Positions 26,283 through 34,914 of a DNA stretch of 64,000 bases are shown here, piece after piece. How positions within the stretch are numbered: the stretch's first letter is position 1; the number at the start of each line of letters is the position of its first letter. The position numbers were made by a program, and so were the translations under genes. Under the pieces are notes generated by a model. It did no database searches, had not been told where the DNA came from, and worked only from the letters and a program-made list of their open reading frames with translations. This DNA is from Betaproteobacteria bacterium (lineage in GTDB: Bacteria > Pseudomonadota > Gammaproteobacteria > Burkholderiales > SG8-39), in assembly GCA_022340285.1 (NCBI GenBank), contig JAJDOG010000070.1:59490-123489 (forward strand), read 5' to 3'.

Positions 26283-26882
26283 TCAGCCGGAACCGGGAAG
26301 TGGAATGTTGAATCCGTAGCGAAACGCGCTCGCGAACAGGAGCACGGTAATGGCGGCCGCCAGAACGCAGCGCAGCACCGACGCGCGCCAGAAGAGGCGC
26401 AGGATGGCGGCGAGGATCGGAATCGAGATGCCCTCGAACGAACCGAACTCGGCTTTGACGCTCCCGACCCTGAAAGCGAACTCGAACGGCAGCACATCGA
26501 TCAGCACCACCAATGCAACGAGCAGTCCGAGCAGCGCCCAGCCGCGGCCGGCGTGGGAATCGCTTTGCGTGGGATCGGCGAAGAAGGCGCGGCGAAGGTC
26601 CTTGCCGCCCCCGTCGCGCAATGCGGCCACAGCAAGCCCCACAGCCATGGCAAGAAGGGTCAGTCCGGTAATGAAAGGAAGCAGGCCCGGCGCGGTCAGC
26701 ACGCGGCCGGGATTCGGCTGCTGCGACGCGAGCACCATCACTGCCACCGCGAACACGCCGACGATGATCGCGGCGACCAAGTCCTTCTGCGGCGTGGAAG
26801 CGTCCTCTTCCTCGCCGTGGAACCCGTGCTCGAGGTTTTCCCGTTCAGACGCGATGCGCGCCTCGTCCTGGTCGGGATTCAC
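26283..26882 (-). CDS. Tripartite tricarboxylate transporter small permease TctB (set 1)
   Basis: 199 aa from a GTG start preceded by GGAGGAG. There is a hydrophilic acidic N-terminus (about 30 residues), then TM segments DLVAAIIVGVFAVAVMVLA, LLPFITGLTLLAMAVGLAV, WALLGLLVALVVLI and VLRCVLAAAITVLLFASAF. The 4-TM plan and PGLLPF motif fit TctB. It lies between tctC (134 bp upstream) and tctA (2 bp downstream). Confidence 0.88.
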   Translation of the reverse strand: MNPDQDEARIASERENLEHGFHGEEEDASTPQKDLVAAIIVGVFAVAVMVLASQQPNPGRVLTAPGLLPFITGLTLLAMAVGLAVAALRDGGGKDLRRAFFADPTQSDSHAGRGWALLGLLVALVVLIDVLPFEFAFRVGSVKAEFGSFEGISIPILAAILRLFWRASVLRCVLAAAITVLLFASAFRYGFNIPLPGSG

Positions 26883-27016
26883 CGGGCTCGACTCCTCCGT
26901 GTAACGGCCGTGCGGCCTGAGCTGTCATGCGCAACGGCGCGGGATGGGTGCTCGCGCCCCATCCCGCCACCGAGCGTGTCGCTTCGATGTGCTGATGACT
27001 GTCCGGCAGGCGGGTC

Positions 27017-28195
27017 TCAGGCCATGCGCGGCTTGTAGCCCTTCGGCGGCCACCACTTGTCGAAGTCGGCGGGACTGGGCAGGCCGAGCTCCGCGGCGCT
27101 CTTGGGCTTCTTGCCAAGCTGGTCCTTGACCTCTGCGAACGTGGCGGCGGTCAGGACCTCGAGCTGTGCGGCGCGTCGATCGGCCGCTTCCCCGGTGCGA
27201 ATATCGATATCGAAGTAACGCTTCTTCGCGACCTCCTGGAACCCCGGGGATTTCACCGCGGCGACGAAGACCTTTTCCACCTCCTTGAGAATTTCCAGAG
27301 GTGTGTCGCGCCGCAGCACGATGTTGTAGTTCCCGCCTACTGGAAGCTGCGGCTTGAGCTCCGGCAGGAAATTACCGATCGACGGCAACACGCCGACGCC
27401 TTCCACGTTGATGTCCTTTGTGCCGGTCTGCTGCAGACAGCGCAGCTTGCCCGCACGGATGAATTCGATGTGCTCGTGCACACCGCCTCCGGCGATGTCC
27501 GTTTCGCCCTGCAGCCCCGCAAGCGTAGCCGGCTTGCCGCCCTTGTAAGGAACGTACTTGATCTTGATTCCCGCGGCCTGCGCGACGATGGCTGCGAGCT
27601 CGTGCCAGATCCCACCGGTTCCGGACGTGGAAATCGAGAGCTTGCCCGGGTTCTTCTTGGCGAACGCAACCAACTCTTCGAAGCTCTTGAAGGGCGAGTC
27701 GGTGCGCACCGACCAGCTGGCGAGTGAATTGGCGGCCTGATAGAACTGCCAGTCCGTCCACGCCACGGAGTCGGAACCACCCATGATGCGCACGAACTTG
27801 TTGTAATTCGCCGCCCCGAGCCACCAGTAACCGTCCGCCGGCTTTCCGAGCACAAAGCTCGTGGCGACCGCACCGACGCCGCCAGGCTTGTTGATGACGT
27901 TGATGTCCCATCCCACGGACTTCGCCATCTCGCCCGCGAGCGCGCGCAGCACCACGTCCGTCCCACCGCCTGCTGCGTACATCACGACCGCCGTGATCGA
28001 GCGATCGGGCCACGTCGCCGCCCGCGCCCAGCGCGGCGCGATCACGAGCGGCATCGCGGCCGCCGCGCCGAGCGCCCCGACCCCGGACAGGAAGCTTCGG
28101 CGGCCGGAATCGACCGTGGATTCAGTCTGATCTGCGGTCGGGTCCACTTCCGTTGCGGATACGCTACCCGAAATACGCTTGTCTTCTGGTTTCAT
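27017..28195 (-). CDS. Tripartite tricarboxylate transporter receptor TctC/Bug family, Tat-exported (set 1)
   Basis: 392 aa. The N-terminus has a long polar region (about 30 residues), then SGRRSFLSGVGALGAAAAM and a PRWARA cleavage region. This is a twin-arginine signal, unusual because Bug receptors normally use Sec. The mature part has the family marks WPDRSITAVVMYAAGGGTD, VINKPGGVGAVA, and KIKYVPYKGGKPATLAGLQGE. It binds a carboxylate or similar solute in the periplasm for the TctB/TctA pair encoded next. ATG 28195 follows a GGAGGAGA site, and the gene opens the leftward operon. Confidence 0.9.
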   Translation of the reverse strand: MKPEDKRISGSVSATEVDPTADQTESTVDSGRRSFLSGVGALGAAAAMPLVIAPRWARAATWPDRSITAVVMYAAGGGTDVVLRALAGEMAKSVGWDINVINKPGGVGAVATSFVLGKPADGYWWLGAANYNKFVRIMGGSDSVAWTDWQFYQAANSLASWSVRTDSPFKSFEELVAFAKKNPGKLSISTSGTGGIWHELAAIVAQAAGIKIKYVPYKGGKPATLAGLQGETDIAGGGVHEHIEFIRAGKLRCLQQTGTKDINVEGVGVLPSIGNFLPELKPQLPVGGNYNIVLRRDTPLEILKEVEKVFVAAVKSPGFQEVAKKRYFDIDIRTGEAADRRAAQLEVLTAATFAEVKDQLGKKPKSAAELGLPSPADFDKWWPPKGYKPRMA

Positions 28196-28427
28196 GGCGG
28201 TCTCTCCTCCTCGTGATGGCTGGCCGCCCGATGGCCCGGTCGGGCGGCATCGTGCTCCCAGTTGCTCATAGCATAGCCATAATCGGCGCGAAAGATGGCA
28301 GTATTCGCCCGGGTTTCGGTCCAGACATCGCCGCCGCGTTGCCCTGCGACAAGAGGGGGACAGCGGACGAAGCGAAGCAGCGTGGGCCCGCGGGTTCACT
28401 GTGCCGAACCAGGCAAGGAGGAGACAC
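28196..28427. promoter_or_regulatory. Shared divergent control region of the two Tct operons
   Basis: 232 bp without a gene between tctC (leftward) and tctB (rightward). It must contain the promoters of both operons. A small AT-richer patch lies near 28262-28283 (GCTCATAGCATAGCCATAATC), but I cannot make out convincing -35/-10 pairs. No regulator gene is adjacent. A single operator here could co-regulate both operons; that is inference. Confidence 0.4.
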
Positions 28428-28955
28428 ATGCGCGGAACGCGTCGGGCGACCGACGGGCGAGATTCGAGCGGCACCAGGTGGTCGAAGTGGAACTTCAACC
28501 ACGCCGCCGCGCTGGTGCTCGCCGCACTGGCCGTCGCGCTGCTCTTGGCCGTGCCTTACCAGGTCGCCAAGCCCGAGCGCCTGTTCGGCCGTGCGCTGAC
28601 CGCGCTCAATCCGGCCCTCTACCCGCGCCTCGTCTTCGGGGCTTTGCTGGTCATCGCCATCCTGTATTTCATCGTCAGCGGGCGGTTGCGCGAGCTCAAC
28701 CTGTTCCGTACCGTCGAAGCGCGGGGATACTTCAACATCGGCGTCACGATCGCCTGCCTCGTCGCATACGCCTTCGCGTTACCGAAGCTCGGCTTCGTCT
28801 TGTCGGGAATCGCGCTGACGTTCGTGCTCACCGTCTTCTACGGCAACCGCAATCACTTTCTGACCGTTGCGGTGAGCGTGCTGGCACCGCTTGCGATCTA
28901 CTACGGCGCCACGCGGCTCCTGCTCGTCTCGCTGCCGGAATCTCCGTTTTTCTGA
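28428..28955 (+). CDS. Tripartite tricarboxylate transporter small permease TctB (set 2)
   Basis: 175 aa from ATG 28428, preceded by AAGGAGGAGACAC. A short basic N-terminus is followed by four hydrophobic segments: NHAAALVLAALAVALLLAVPY, LYPRLVFGALLVIAILYFIV, FNIGVTIACLVAYAFALP and VAVSVLAPLAIYYGATRLLL. ALYPRLV is the TctB-type motif. It is the first gene of the rightward operon and is followed by tctA 30 bp later. Confidence 0.88.
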   Translation: MRGTRRATDGRDSSGTRWSKWNFNHAAALVLAALAVALLLAVPYQVAKPERLFGRALTALNPALYPRLVFGALLVIAILYFIVSGRLRELNLFRTVEARGYFNIGVTIACLVAYAFALPKLGFVLSGIALTFVLTVFYGNRNHFLTVAVSVLAPLAIYYGATRLLLVSLPESPFF

Positions 28956-28985
28956 CCGCCGCATTCGACGAGGAGGCCTTCGCTC

Positions 28986-30500
28986 GTGTGGGATCTGTTT
29001 GTCAGTGGCGCCCCGCTCGCGTTCAGGGTGGACACGTTCATGATGATGTCGATCGGGGTGCTGCTCGGCATCCTGGTGGGCGCGCTGCCGGGGTTCACGA
29101 CGACCATGGCGCTCGCGATCCTGTTGCCGCTTTCCTTTTTCGTCGACCCGCTGGTCGGCATACCGTTCCTGCTCGCGGTCACGAAAGGGGGCATCTTCGG
29201 CGGCAGCATTCCGGCCATCCTGGTATCGATCCCCGGCACGGGGGCCTCGATGGCGACGACCTTCGACGGTCCCGCGCTCACGAAGAAGGGCCATTCGCGC
29301 AAGGCGATGGAAATGGCCCTGTTTGCGTCGGCGTTCGGCGACACGGCGAGCAGCATCCTGACGCTGTTCCTCATCGGCCCGATCGCGCTCATCGCCGTCA
29401 AGTTCGGCCCCCCGGAGCTCGCCGCGATCATCCTGCTCAGCCTCGTCGTCATTACGGCGAGCGCGAGCGGCGTCTTCATCAAGGGGCTGGTCATGCTCGT
29501 GCTCGGGCTGTTCTTCGGGCTGATCGGCCAGGACCCGCTCGGCGGCGTTGCCCGGTTCACTTTCGATTTCTTTCCGCTCCGGTCGGGCATTCCGCTGCTG
29601 CCGATGCTGATCGGCGTGTTCGCATTGCCCGAGGTGTTCGAAGCCGTCGAGCGGAAGGGCGCGGCGCTGGTCGCCAAGGCGCCTGGGCGCGAGGGACAGC
29701 GGCTCACGCTCGCCGAATTCAAGCGCTGCTTCCGCACGATCCTGCGCTCCACGGGGATCGGCGCGGCGATCGGCGCCATACCGGGCATGGGGCAGGTGAT
29801 CGCAGCCATGGTCGGGTACAGCGCCGCGAAGAACGCGTCGGACCATCCGGAGACGTTCGGCAAGGGCGAGCTCGAGGGCGTCGCCGCGCCGGAGGCCGCG
29901 AACAACGCCGTGAACGCCCCGACCCTCGTGCCGCTGCTTACGCTCGGCATCCCGGGCGACAACCTGACGGCGATCCTGCTCGGGGCATTCGTCGCGAACG
30001 GCCTGCGACCCGGTCCGCAGCTCTTCGAGGAGCAGGGGCCATTGGTGTTCGGCATCCTCGTCGCAATGGTGGTCGCGAATGTCCTCTTCCTGGTGATCGG
30101 CTATCTCACCATTCCGTTCTTTGCGCGGATCGTGACGATCCGCAAGTCCCTGCTCTTGCCGCTCACCGTGCTGTTCGCGCTGACCGGAGCCTACGCGTAC
30201 CAGTCCAACGAATTCGACCTGTTCATCCTCGTGTTCTTCGGCATCCTCGGCTACGTGGCGAAGAAGCTGCGCTTCGACGTCTCGCCGATGGTGATGGGCT
30301 TCATCCTCGGCCCGGTGTTCGAGTACGCGCTGGGCCAGACCCTGAGCATGTCGCAGGGCGCCTTCCTGCACTTCATCTTCGTCGACCGCCCGATCGCCTC
30401 GGTCGTGCTCGTCGCGACTCCCGTGGTGACCTACCTGCTGTGGCGCCGTTCCGCCAACCTGCGGCGCGAGCAGGCCGCCCGCGCGGACGCCGAAAAGTGA
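28986..30500 (+). CDS. Tripartite tricarboxylate transporter permease TctA (set 2)
   Basis: 504 aa, GTG start with GAGGAGG upstream. TctA signatures are GALPGFTTTMALAILLP near residue 32, IPAILVSIPGTGASMATTFDG, and the repeat GAAIGAIPGMGQVIAAMVGYSAAKN. About 12 TM helices can be read. It partners with TctB (28428) and probably the receptor at 30744. The two TctA proteins of the window share the motifs but are clearly different sequences. Confidence 0.95.
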   Translation: MWDLFVSGAPLAFRVDTFMMMSIGVLLGILVGALPGFTTTMALAILLPLSFFVDPLVGIPFLLAVTKGGIFGGSIPAILVSIPGTGASMATTFDGPALTKKGHSRKAMEMALFASAFGDTASSILTLFLIGPIALIAVKFGPPELAAIILLSLVVITASASGVFIKGLVMLVLGLFFGLIGQDPLGGVARFTFDFFPLRSGIPLLPMLIGVFALPEVFEAVERKGAALVAKAPGREGQRLTLAEFKRCFRTILRSTGIGAAIGAIPGMGQVIAAMVGYSAAKNASDHPETFGKGELEGVAAPEAANNAVNAPTLVPLLTLGIPGDNLTAILLGAFVANGLRPGPQLFEEQGPLVFGILVAMVVANVLFLVIGYLTIPFFARIVTIRKSLLLPLTVLFALTGAYAYQSNEFDLFILVFFGILGYVAKKLRFDVSPMVMGFILGPVFEYALGQTLSMSQGAFLHFIFVDRPIASVVLVATPVVTYLLWRRSANLRREQAARADAEK

Positions 30501-30591
30501 GGTCGCGGATGCCCTGCAAGCCCCGCGTCGTCGCCGCCCGGATGCGCCTACACTATGCAACTTGGCATCACCGGGTGGGGGGTCCCTGGCA

Positions 30592-30627
30592 GGGAATATG
30601 CAAGGGGCGTTCCCCCCTTGTTCGTAC
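30592..30627 (+). repeat. Dispersed palindromic element, copy 1
   Basis: GGGAATATG is followed by arm CAAGGGG (30601-30607), loop CGTTCC, arm CCCCTTG (30614-30620) and TTCGTAC. A GGTTTTTC stretch lies about 4 bp further on. The same layout recurs twice at 48265-48334. It lies in the 243-bp gap between tctA and tctC of set 2, which holds no gene. Confidence 0.8.
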
Positions 30628-30743
30628 ATAAGGTTTTTCGGTGCACACGCTCCTCACGCTGTTCGGAGCTATCGCCGCCGGCAATACTACTCAGCAAACA
30701 AAGTTAATCTGGTCACCCTGACCGGCCTACGAAGGAGGAGACG

Positions 30744-31706
30744 ATGAAACACCGTTCGATTGCAAAACTGGCGCTCGGGATCTTGATGGCGTGCGGGGTC
30801 GGCCTGACGCCGGCGTTCGCAGACGACTATCCCGAGAAGCCGATCACGCTCATCATCCCGCTCGGCGCGGGCGGCTCGCATGACCTGAATGCACGGGTCT
30901 TCACGAGCGTGATCCCGACCTACCTCGGGCAACCGATCGTCGTGAAGCTCATGCCGGGCGCCGGCGGTCAGATCGGCACTGCCGCCGCCGCGAAGGCGGA
31001 GCCCGACGGCTACACACTGATCTTCACCCACAACTACATCGACCAGCTCCAGCAGTTCGTCCAGAAGCTGCCCTACGATCCGACCAAGGATCTCGTGGCC
31101 ATCGCGCAGATCAACTACGCGCCCGGCGCGATCGTGGTGCGGGCCGACAAGCCCTGGAAGACCCTCAAGGACATGCTCGACTACGGGCGAAAGAATCCCG
31201 GCAAGCTGAAGTTCGCGCACAGTGGCAACTGGGGCGCTTCGATGGTTCCCGGGGCACAGCTCCTCGCCGAGGCGGGTGTGGATGCGACGTTCATCGCCCA
31301 CAAGGGCGGCGGCCCGGCGATGCAGGCGGTGCTCGCGGGCGACGGAGACTTCACCATCGCGTTCCCGTCGGTCATCGAGGCGCAGGGCGACAAGGTCAGG
31401 GCGCTCGCCATTGCGGGCGACAAGAGCGTGCTCCCCGGCGTCCCCACGTTCAAGGAGCTCGGCTTCAAGGTCGACGGCGGAATGGGCGAAATGACGCGCA
31501 TTGTCCTCGCGCCCCGCGGTATTCCCGAAGACAGGAAGATGAAGCTGCAAGCGGCGTTCGCCAAGCTGAATAGCGACAAGACCTACAAGAACCTGATGAA
31601 GCGGATCGACGAGAACACCGAGTATATGAGCGGCCCCGAGTATGAGAAGGTGCGCGCGGCGCAGAAGGCCGAGTACAAGAAGCTCGTCGAGCAGCTCAAG
31701 AAGTAA
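30744..31706 (+). CDS. Tripartite tricarboxylate transporter receptor TctC/Bug family (set 2)
   Basis: 320 aa. A Sec signal peptide (MKHRSIAKLALGILMACG to AFA) is followed by DDYPEKPITLIIPLGAGGSHDLNARV, the classic Bug start, then KLMPGAGGQIGTAAAAKAEPDGYT and AHKGGGPAMQAVLAGDGD. It binds a carboxylate-type solute in the periplasm. GAAGGAGGAGACG precedes the ATG. It is separated from tctA by 243 bp that contain a palindromic element, so it may have its own promoter or a processed leader. Confidence 0.94.
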   Translation: MKHRSIAKLALGILMACGVGLTPAFADDYPEKPITLIIPLGAGGSHDLNARVFTSVIPTYLGQPIVVKLMPGAGGQIGTAAAAKAEPDGYTLIFTHNYIDQLQQFVQKLPYDPTKDLVAIAQINYAPGAIVVRADKPWKTLKDMLDYGRKNPGKLKFAHSGNWGASMVPGAQLLAEAGVDATFIAHKGGGPAMQAVLAGDGDFTIAFPSVIEAQGDKVRALAIAGDKSVLPGVPTFKELGFKVDGGMGEMTRIVLAPRGIPEDRKMKLQAAFAKLNSDKTYKNLMKRIDENTEYMSGPEYEKVRAAQKAEYKKLVEQLKK

Positions 31707-31744
31707 TGGGTTCATCCAGCTGACAGCGGAAACAGCAGGGCAGC

Positions 31745-32692
31745 GTGCAACCGATCCTGATCCGCTGCGGCGGCTACCAGCCGCCGGCCTCGATCCACAA
31801 TCGCGCGGCGGAGGTCCTGGGTAAGGGTCTCGCCGCGCGGCTCGGCGCATCGGTCCGGTTCGAGCTCGACGGCAACATCGTCGCGCGCGGCCACAATGCG
31901 GCCGATCTGCTCGAATGGGTGCGCACGGGCAAGATCGAGCTCTGCTATTTCTCGACGAGCTATCTCGCCGAGGCGGTGCCCGAGATCGCCGTGCTCGATC
32001 TCCCGTTCCTCGTGGACAACCGTGAGCAAGCGTACGCGGCGCTCGACGGCAGCCTCGGTGAGCGGCTCTCCGAGAGGCTGGCCGCTGCGCGTGGGTACAA
32101 GGTGCTCGCCTATTTCGACAACGGCTTCCGCCACTGGAGCAATCGCGTGCGCCCGATCCGCGCACCCGCCGACTGCCGAGGTCTGCGGATCCGCACGCTG
32201 TTCAGCGCGACCCATCAGGAGGCGTTTCGCGCGCTCGGCTTCGAGCCCGTGCCGCTCGACGTGAAGGATCTACTGGCCGCCGTGCGTGCGGGCACGGTGG
32301 ACGCGCAGGACAACCCCCTCACGAACATCTACAACTTCGCCATCCACGCGCAACACCGCCACATCACGCTCTCGTCCCATTTCTGGGGCGCCGCGGCGCT
32401 GCTCTGCAACGGCGACACATTCGCGAGCTGGCCGCAGGCCGTTCGCGACGCGGTGATCGCCGCCGCCGCAGAGGCGACCGCCGCGCAGCGGTGCATGGCC
32501 GCGGAAGAGGACGTGGAGGCGCTCGCAAAGCTCACGGCCGCCGGCTGCGAGGTCGTGAGGCTGACCGATGCGGAGCGTGGGGCATTCATCCGTGCCGTGG
32601 CACCCATCGTCGACCGCCACCACGCCGAGTTCCCGCCAGGCGTCTTCGAGGCCCTCGTCGGTGGGGCCCGAACGGCTGGTGCCGCAGCATGA
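31745..32692 (+). CDS. TRAP-type solute-binding protein (DctP family) lacking a signal peptide
   Basis: 315 aa from a GTG start. The DctP fold is recognisable: YQPPASIHNRAAEVLGKGLAARLG, VPEIAVLDLPFLVDN, the carboxylate-binding Arg in GLRIRTLFSA, and DAQDNPLTNIYNF. The protein begins at the first strand of the fold with no hydrophobic leader, and upstream in-frame DNA is stopped, so as read it stays in the cytoplasm. No DctQ/M genes are adjacent. The stop overlaps the start of the Ldh-family gene (ATGA). Either the true start is disrupted or the protein binds its ligand inside the cell. Confidence 0.85.
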   Translation: MQPILIRCGGYQPPASIHNRAAEVLGKGLAARLGASVRFELDGNIVARGHNAADLLEWVRTGKIELCYFSTSYLAEAVPEIAVLDLPFLVDNREQAYAALDGSLGERLSERLAAARGYKVLAYFDNGFRHWSNRVRPIRAPADCRGLRIRTLFSATHQEAFRALGFEPVPLDVKDLLAAVRAGTVDAQDNPLTNIYNFAIHAQHRHITLSSHFWGAAALLCNGDTFASWPQAVRDAVIAAAAEATAAQRCMAAEEDVEALAKLTAAGCEVVRLTDAERGAFIRAVAPIVDRHHAEFPPGVFEALVGGARTAGAAA

Positions 32693-33771
32693 CGGACAGG
32701 AAGAACTTGCCGGCATCGGCCCGCGTTCCGGCGCGGGCGCTCGAAGCGTTCATCAAGCGCGCACTCCTCGCGGCCAGGCTCCCCGACGCGGGTGCGGCGA
32801 GGGTCGCCGAGCTGATGACCCGCGCGGACCTCATCGGCGCCGACAACCATGGCGTCTTCCGGCTGCCGCAATACGTCGAGCGCATCCACAAGGGCGGCAT
32901 GAACGTGAACCCCTCGATTCGCGTTGTACGCGAGTCCGCCGGCATGACGCTGGTCGACGGGGACAACGGGATGGGTCATCTCGTCATGGATTTCGCCACC
33001 CGGGCCGCGATGGACAAGGCGGCGCATAGCGGCGTCGCGTGGGTCGGTGTGCGCAACAGCAATCACGCCGGGCCTGCGGCGCTCTACGCGGCGATGCCGC
33101 TCGAGCGCGACATGATCGGCCTCTACATCGCGGTGGGCAACGCCAATCACATGGCCCCGTGGGGCGGCACCGAGTTGCTGCTGTCCACGAATCCGATCGC
33201 GGTCGCCGTTCCGGCGCTGGAAGAACCGCCGATCGTGCTGGACATGGCGACGTCGGTCGCCGCATACGGCAAGGTGAAAGGCGCCGCGCAGCGCGGGGAG
33301 ACGATGCCCACGGACTGGATGATCGACCGGCAGGGCCGTCCGCTCACCGATCCGCAGCGTGCCGGCGAGGGATCCCTACTGCCCATCGGCGGACCGAAGG
33401 GCTACGGCCTTGCGCTCGTTTTCAGCCTGCTGGCGGGCGTGCTCAACGGCGCCGCCGTCGGGCGGGACACGATCGACTTCAATGCCGACCAGGTCTCCCC
33501 GACGAACACCGGGCATCTCATCGTGGCGATCTCGATCGCCGCGTTCGCCGACGTGACTGGCTTCAAGCGGAGCGTGGATCGCGTGATCCGCGACTTGCAC
33601 GCCTCGCCCACTCTTCCGGGCGTCGTCGCGGTGCGCGTACCGGGCGAGCGCAGCCACCGGATCCGCGTCGAGCGCGAGCGTGAAGGCGTTCCGCTGCACG
33701 GCGCGCTCATCGCCCGCCTGGACGCGCTTGCCGAATCGCTCGGCGTGGCTGGGGTGCTTGCGGCGAGCTGA
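32689..33771 (+). CDS. Ldh-family (malate/L-lactate/ureidoglycolate type) NAD(P) dehydrogenase
   Basis: 360 aa. This non-Rossmann family oxidises 2-hydroxy acids. Visible are ADLIGADNHGVFRLPQYVERI, the catalytic His in VRNSNHAGPAALYA, STNPIAVAVP, and GGPKGYGLALVFSLLAG. The start overlaps the DctP-like gene by 4 bp. Next to a carboxylate transporter, it is a likely first step in use of the imported hydroxy acid (malate, lactate, sulfolactate, tartronate or similar). Confidence 0.92.
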   Translation: MTDRKNLPASARVPARALEAFIKRALLAARLPDAGAARVAELMTRADLIGADNHGVFRLPQYVERIHKGGMNVNPSIRVVRESAGMTLVDGDNGMGHLVMDFATRAAMDKAAHSGVAWVGVRNSNHAGPAALYAAMPLERDMIGLYIAVGNANHMAPWGGTELLLSTNPIAVAVPALEEPPIVLDMATSVAAYGKVKGAAQRGETMPTDWMIDRQGRPLTDPQRAGEGSLLPIGGPKGYGLALVFSLLAGVLNGAAVGRDTIDFNADQVSPTNTGHLIVAISIAAFADVTGFKRSVDRVIRDLHASPTLPGVVAVRVPGERSHRIRVEREREGVPLHGALIARLDALAESLGVAGVLAAS

Positions 33772-33838
33772 TCCAGGTGACGCGTCCGCACCAAACCAGA
33801 TAGGCGGACCATCGACTTCTCGAAGGAGGCACCTTTCA

Positions 33839-34903
33839 ATGAACCCGATCAACGTCGCGATCATCGGCACCGGCTGGTGCGGGGGGATCCGCGCGGAAAC
33901 CTGCGCGGCTTCGCCGCTCGTGAACGATCTGCATATCGCCGAGATCCGTCCGGACCGGCTCGAAGAGGTCGCCAAGGCCACCAACCCGAAGTCGGCGACC
34001 GAGGACTACCGGTCGCTGCTCGACATCAAGGACATCGAGGCGGTGATGATCTCCGCGACGCCGGAGTCGACCCATTACCCGATGGCGCGTGATGCGCTTC
34101 TCGCGGGCAAGCACGTGTTCCTCGAGAAGCCCATCGCCGTGGCGCCCGCCGAGGCCGACGAGCTGATCGCGCTTGCGACTCGCGGCAATCTCAAGTTCAC
34201 GATCGGTTACTCGCAGCGCTTCAACCCGAAGTTCGCGTATGTCAGGAAGAGCCTGCGCGAGGGTACGATCGGCAAGCCCGTCAGCGCACTGGTGAGCCGG
34301 CACATCACCCGCAACCTGGGCGCCAAGATCTCCGGCCGGACCAAGCTCTCGCCGGCCGCGATGGAGTCGACCCACGATATCGACTTCCTGCTCTGGTGCC
34401 TGGAGCCCGCGAAGCCGGTCCGCGTGTACTCGCAGGTCAACTACGGCGCGATGCGGGAGCGCACCGGCGCGCAAGTCCCGGACGCACAGTGGATTACCGT
34501 CACCCTGGACACGGGACTCTCGTTCGTGGTCGGCGGCGGCTGGAGCTTGCCGCCCGGCTATCCGAACTACTCGACCACCTGGATCGAGATGGTCGGTACA
34601 GAGGGAGCGGTGTTCGTCGACAACAGCCACCGCGATGTGGTGCTCAACACGATGAAGGGGGGCATGATGCTCCCGATGTCGTCGATGCCGGGTGAGCCCG
34701 TGGACCACACGTACGCAGGGCCGATGCGCGCCGAGACGTTGCACTTCGTCGAGGCTGTCGCATTCGATCGGCCGGTGCTGGTGACGCCGGAGCAGGCACG
34801 GATGGTGATGGAGGTCTACACCGCAGCCGATCTCTCGGCCGAGCGCAACGAGCCGGTGACGCTGCCGCTGAAAGGATCGCCCAAGCTCGCGGCGGCGGGC
34901 TGA
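33839..34903 (+). CDS. Gfo/Idh/MocA family oxidoreductase
   Basis: 354 aa. MNPINVAIIGTGWCGGIRAE is the Rossmann start; KHVFLEKPIAVAPAEADEL has the family Lys; MESTHDIDFLLWCLEP has the H-x-x-D site. It is most like the protein encoded at 23656. GAAGGAGG precedes ATG 33839. It is the last gene of the rightward operon, so each Tct operon carries one close relative of this enzyme, perhaps for the same class of substrate. Confidence 0.91.
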   Translation: MNPINVAIIGTGWCGGIRAETCAASPLVNDLHIAEIRPDRLEEVAKATNPKSATEDYRSLLDIKDIEAVMISATPESTHYPMARDALLAGKHVFLEKPIAVAPAEADELIALATRGNLKFTIGYSQRFNPKFAYVRKSLREGTIGKPVSALVSRHITRNLGAKISGRTKLSPAAMESTHDIDFLLWCLEPAKPVRVYSQVNYGAMRERTGAQVPDAQWITVTLDTGLSFVVGGGWSLPPGYPNYSTTWIEMVGTEGAVFVDNSHRDVVLNTMKGGMMLPMSSMPGEPVDHTYAGPMRAETLHFVEAVAFDRPVLVTPEQARMVMEVYTAADLSAERNEPVTLPLKGSPKLAAAG

Positions 34904-34914
34904 TTCGGAGCCGG

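Noticed and set aside
28295..30631. Long open frames on both strands overlapping tctB/tctA of set 2
   Set aside because: They conflict with the TM-rich frames that match TctB and TctA.
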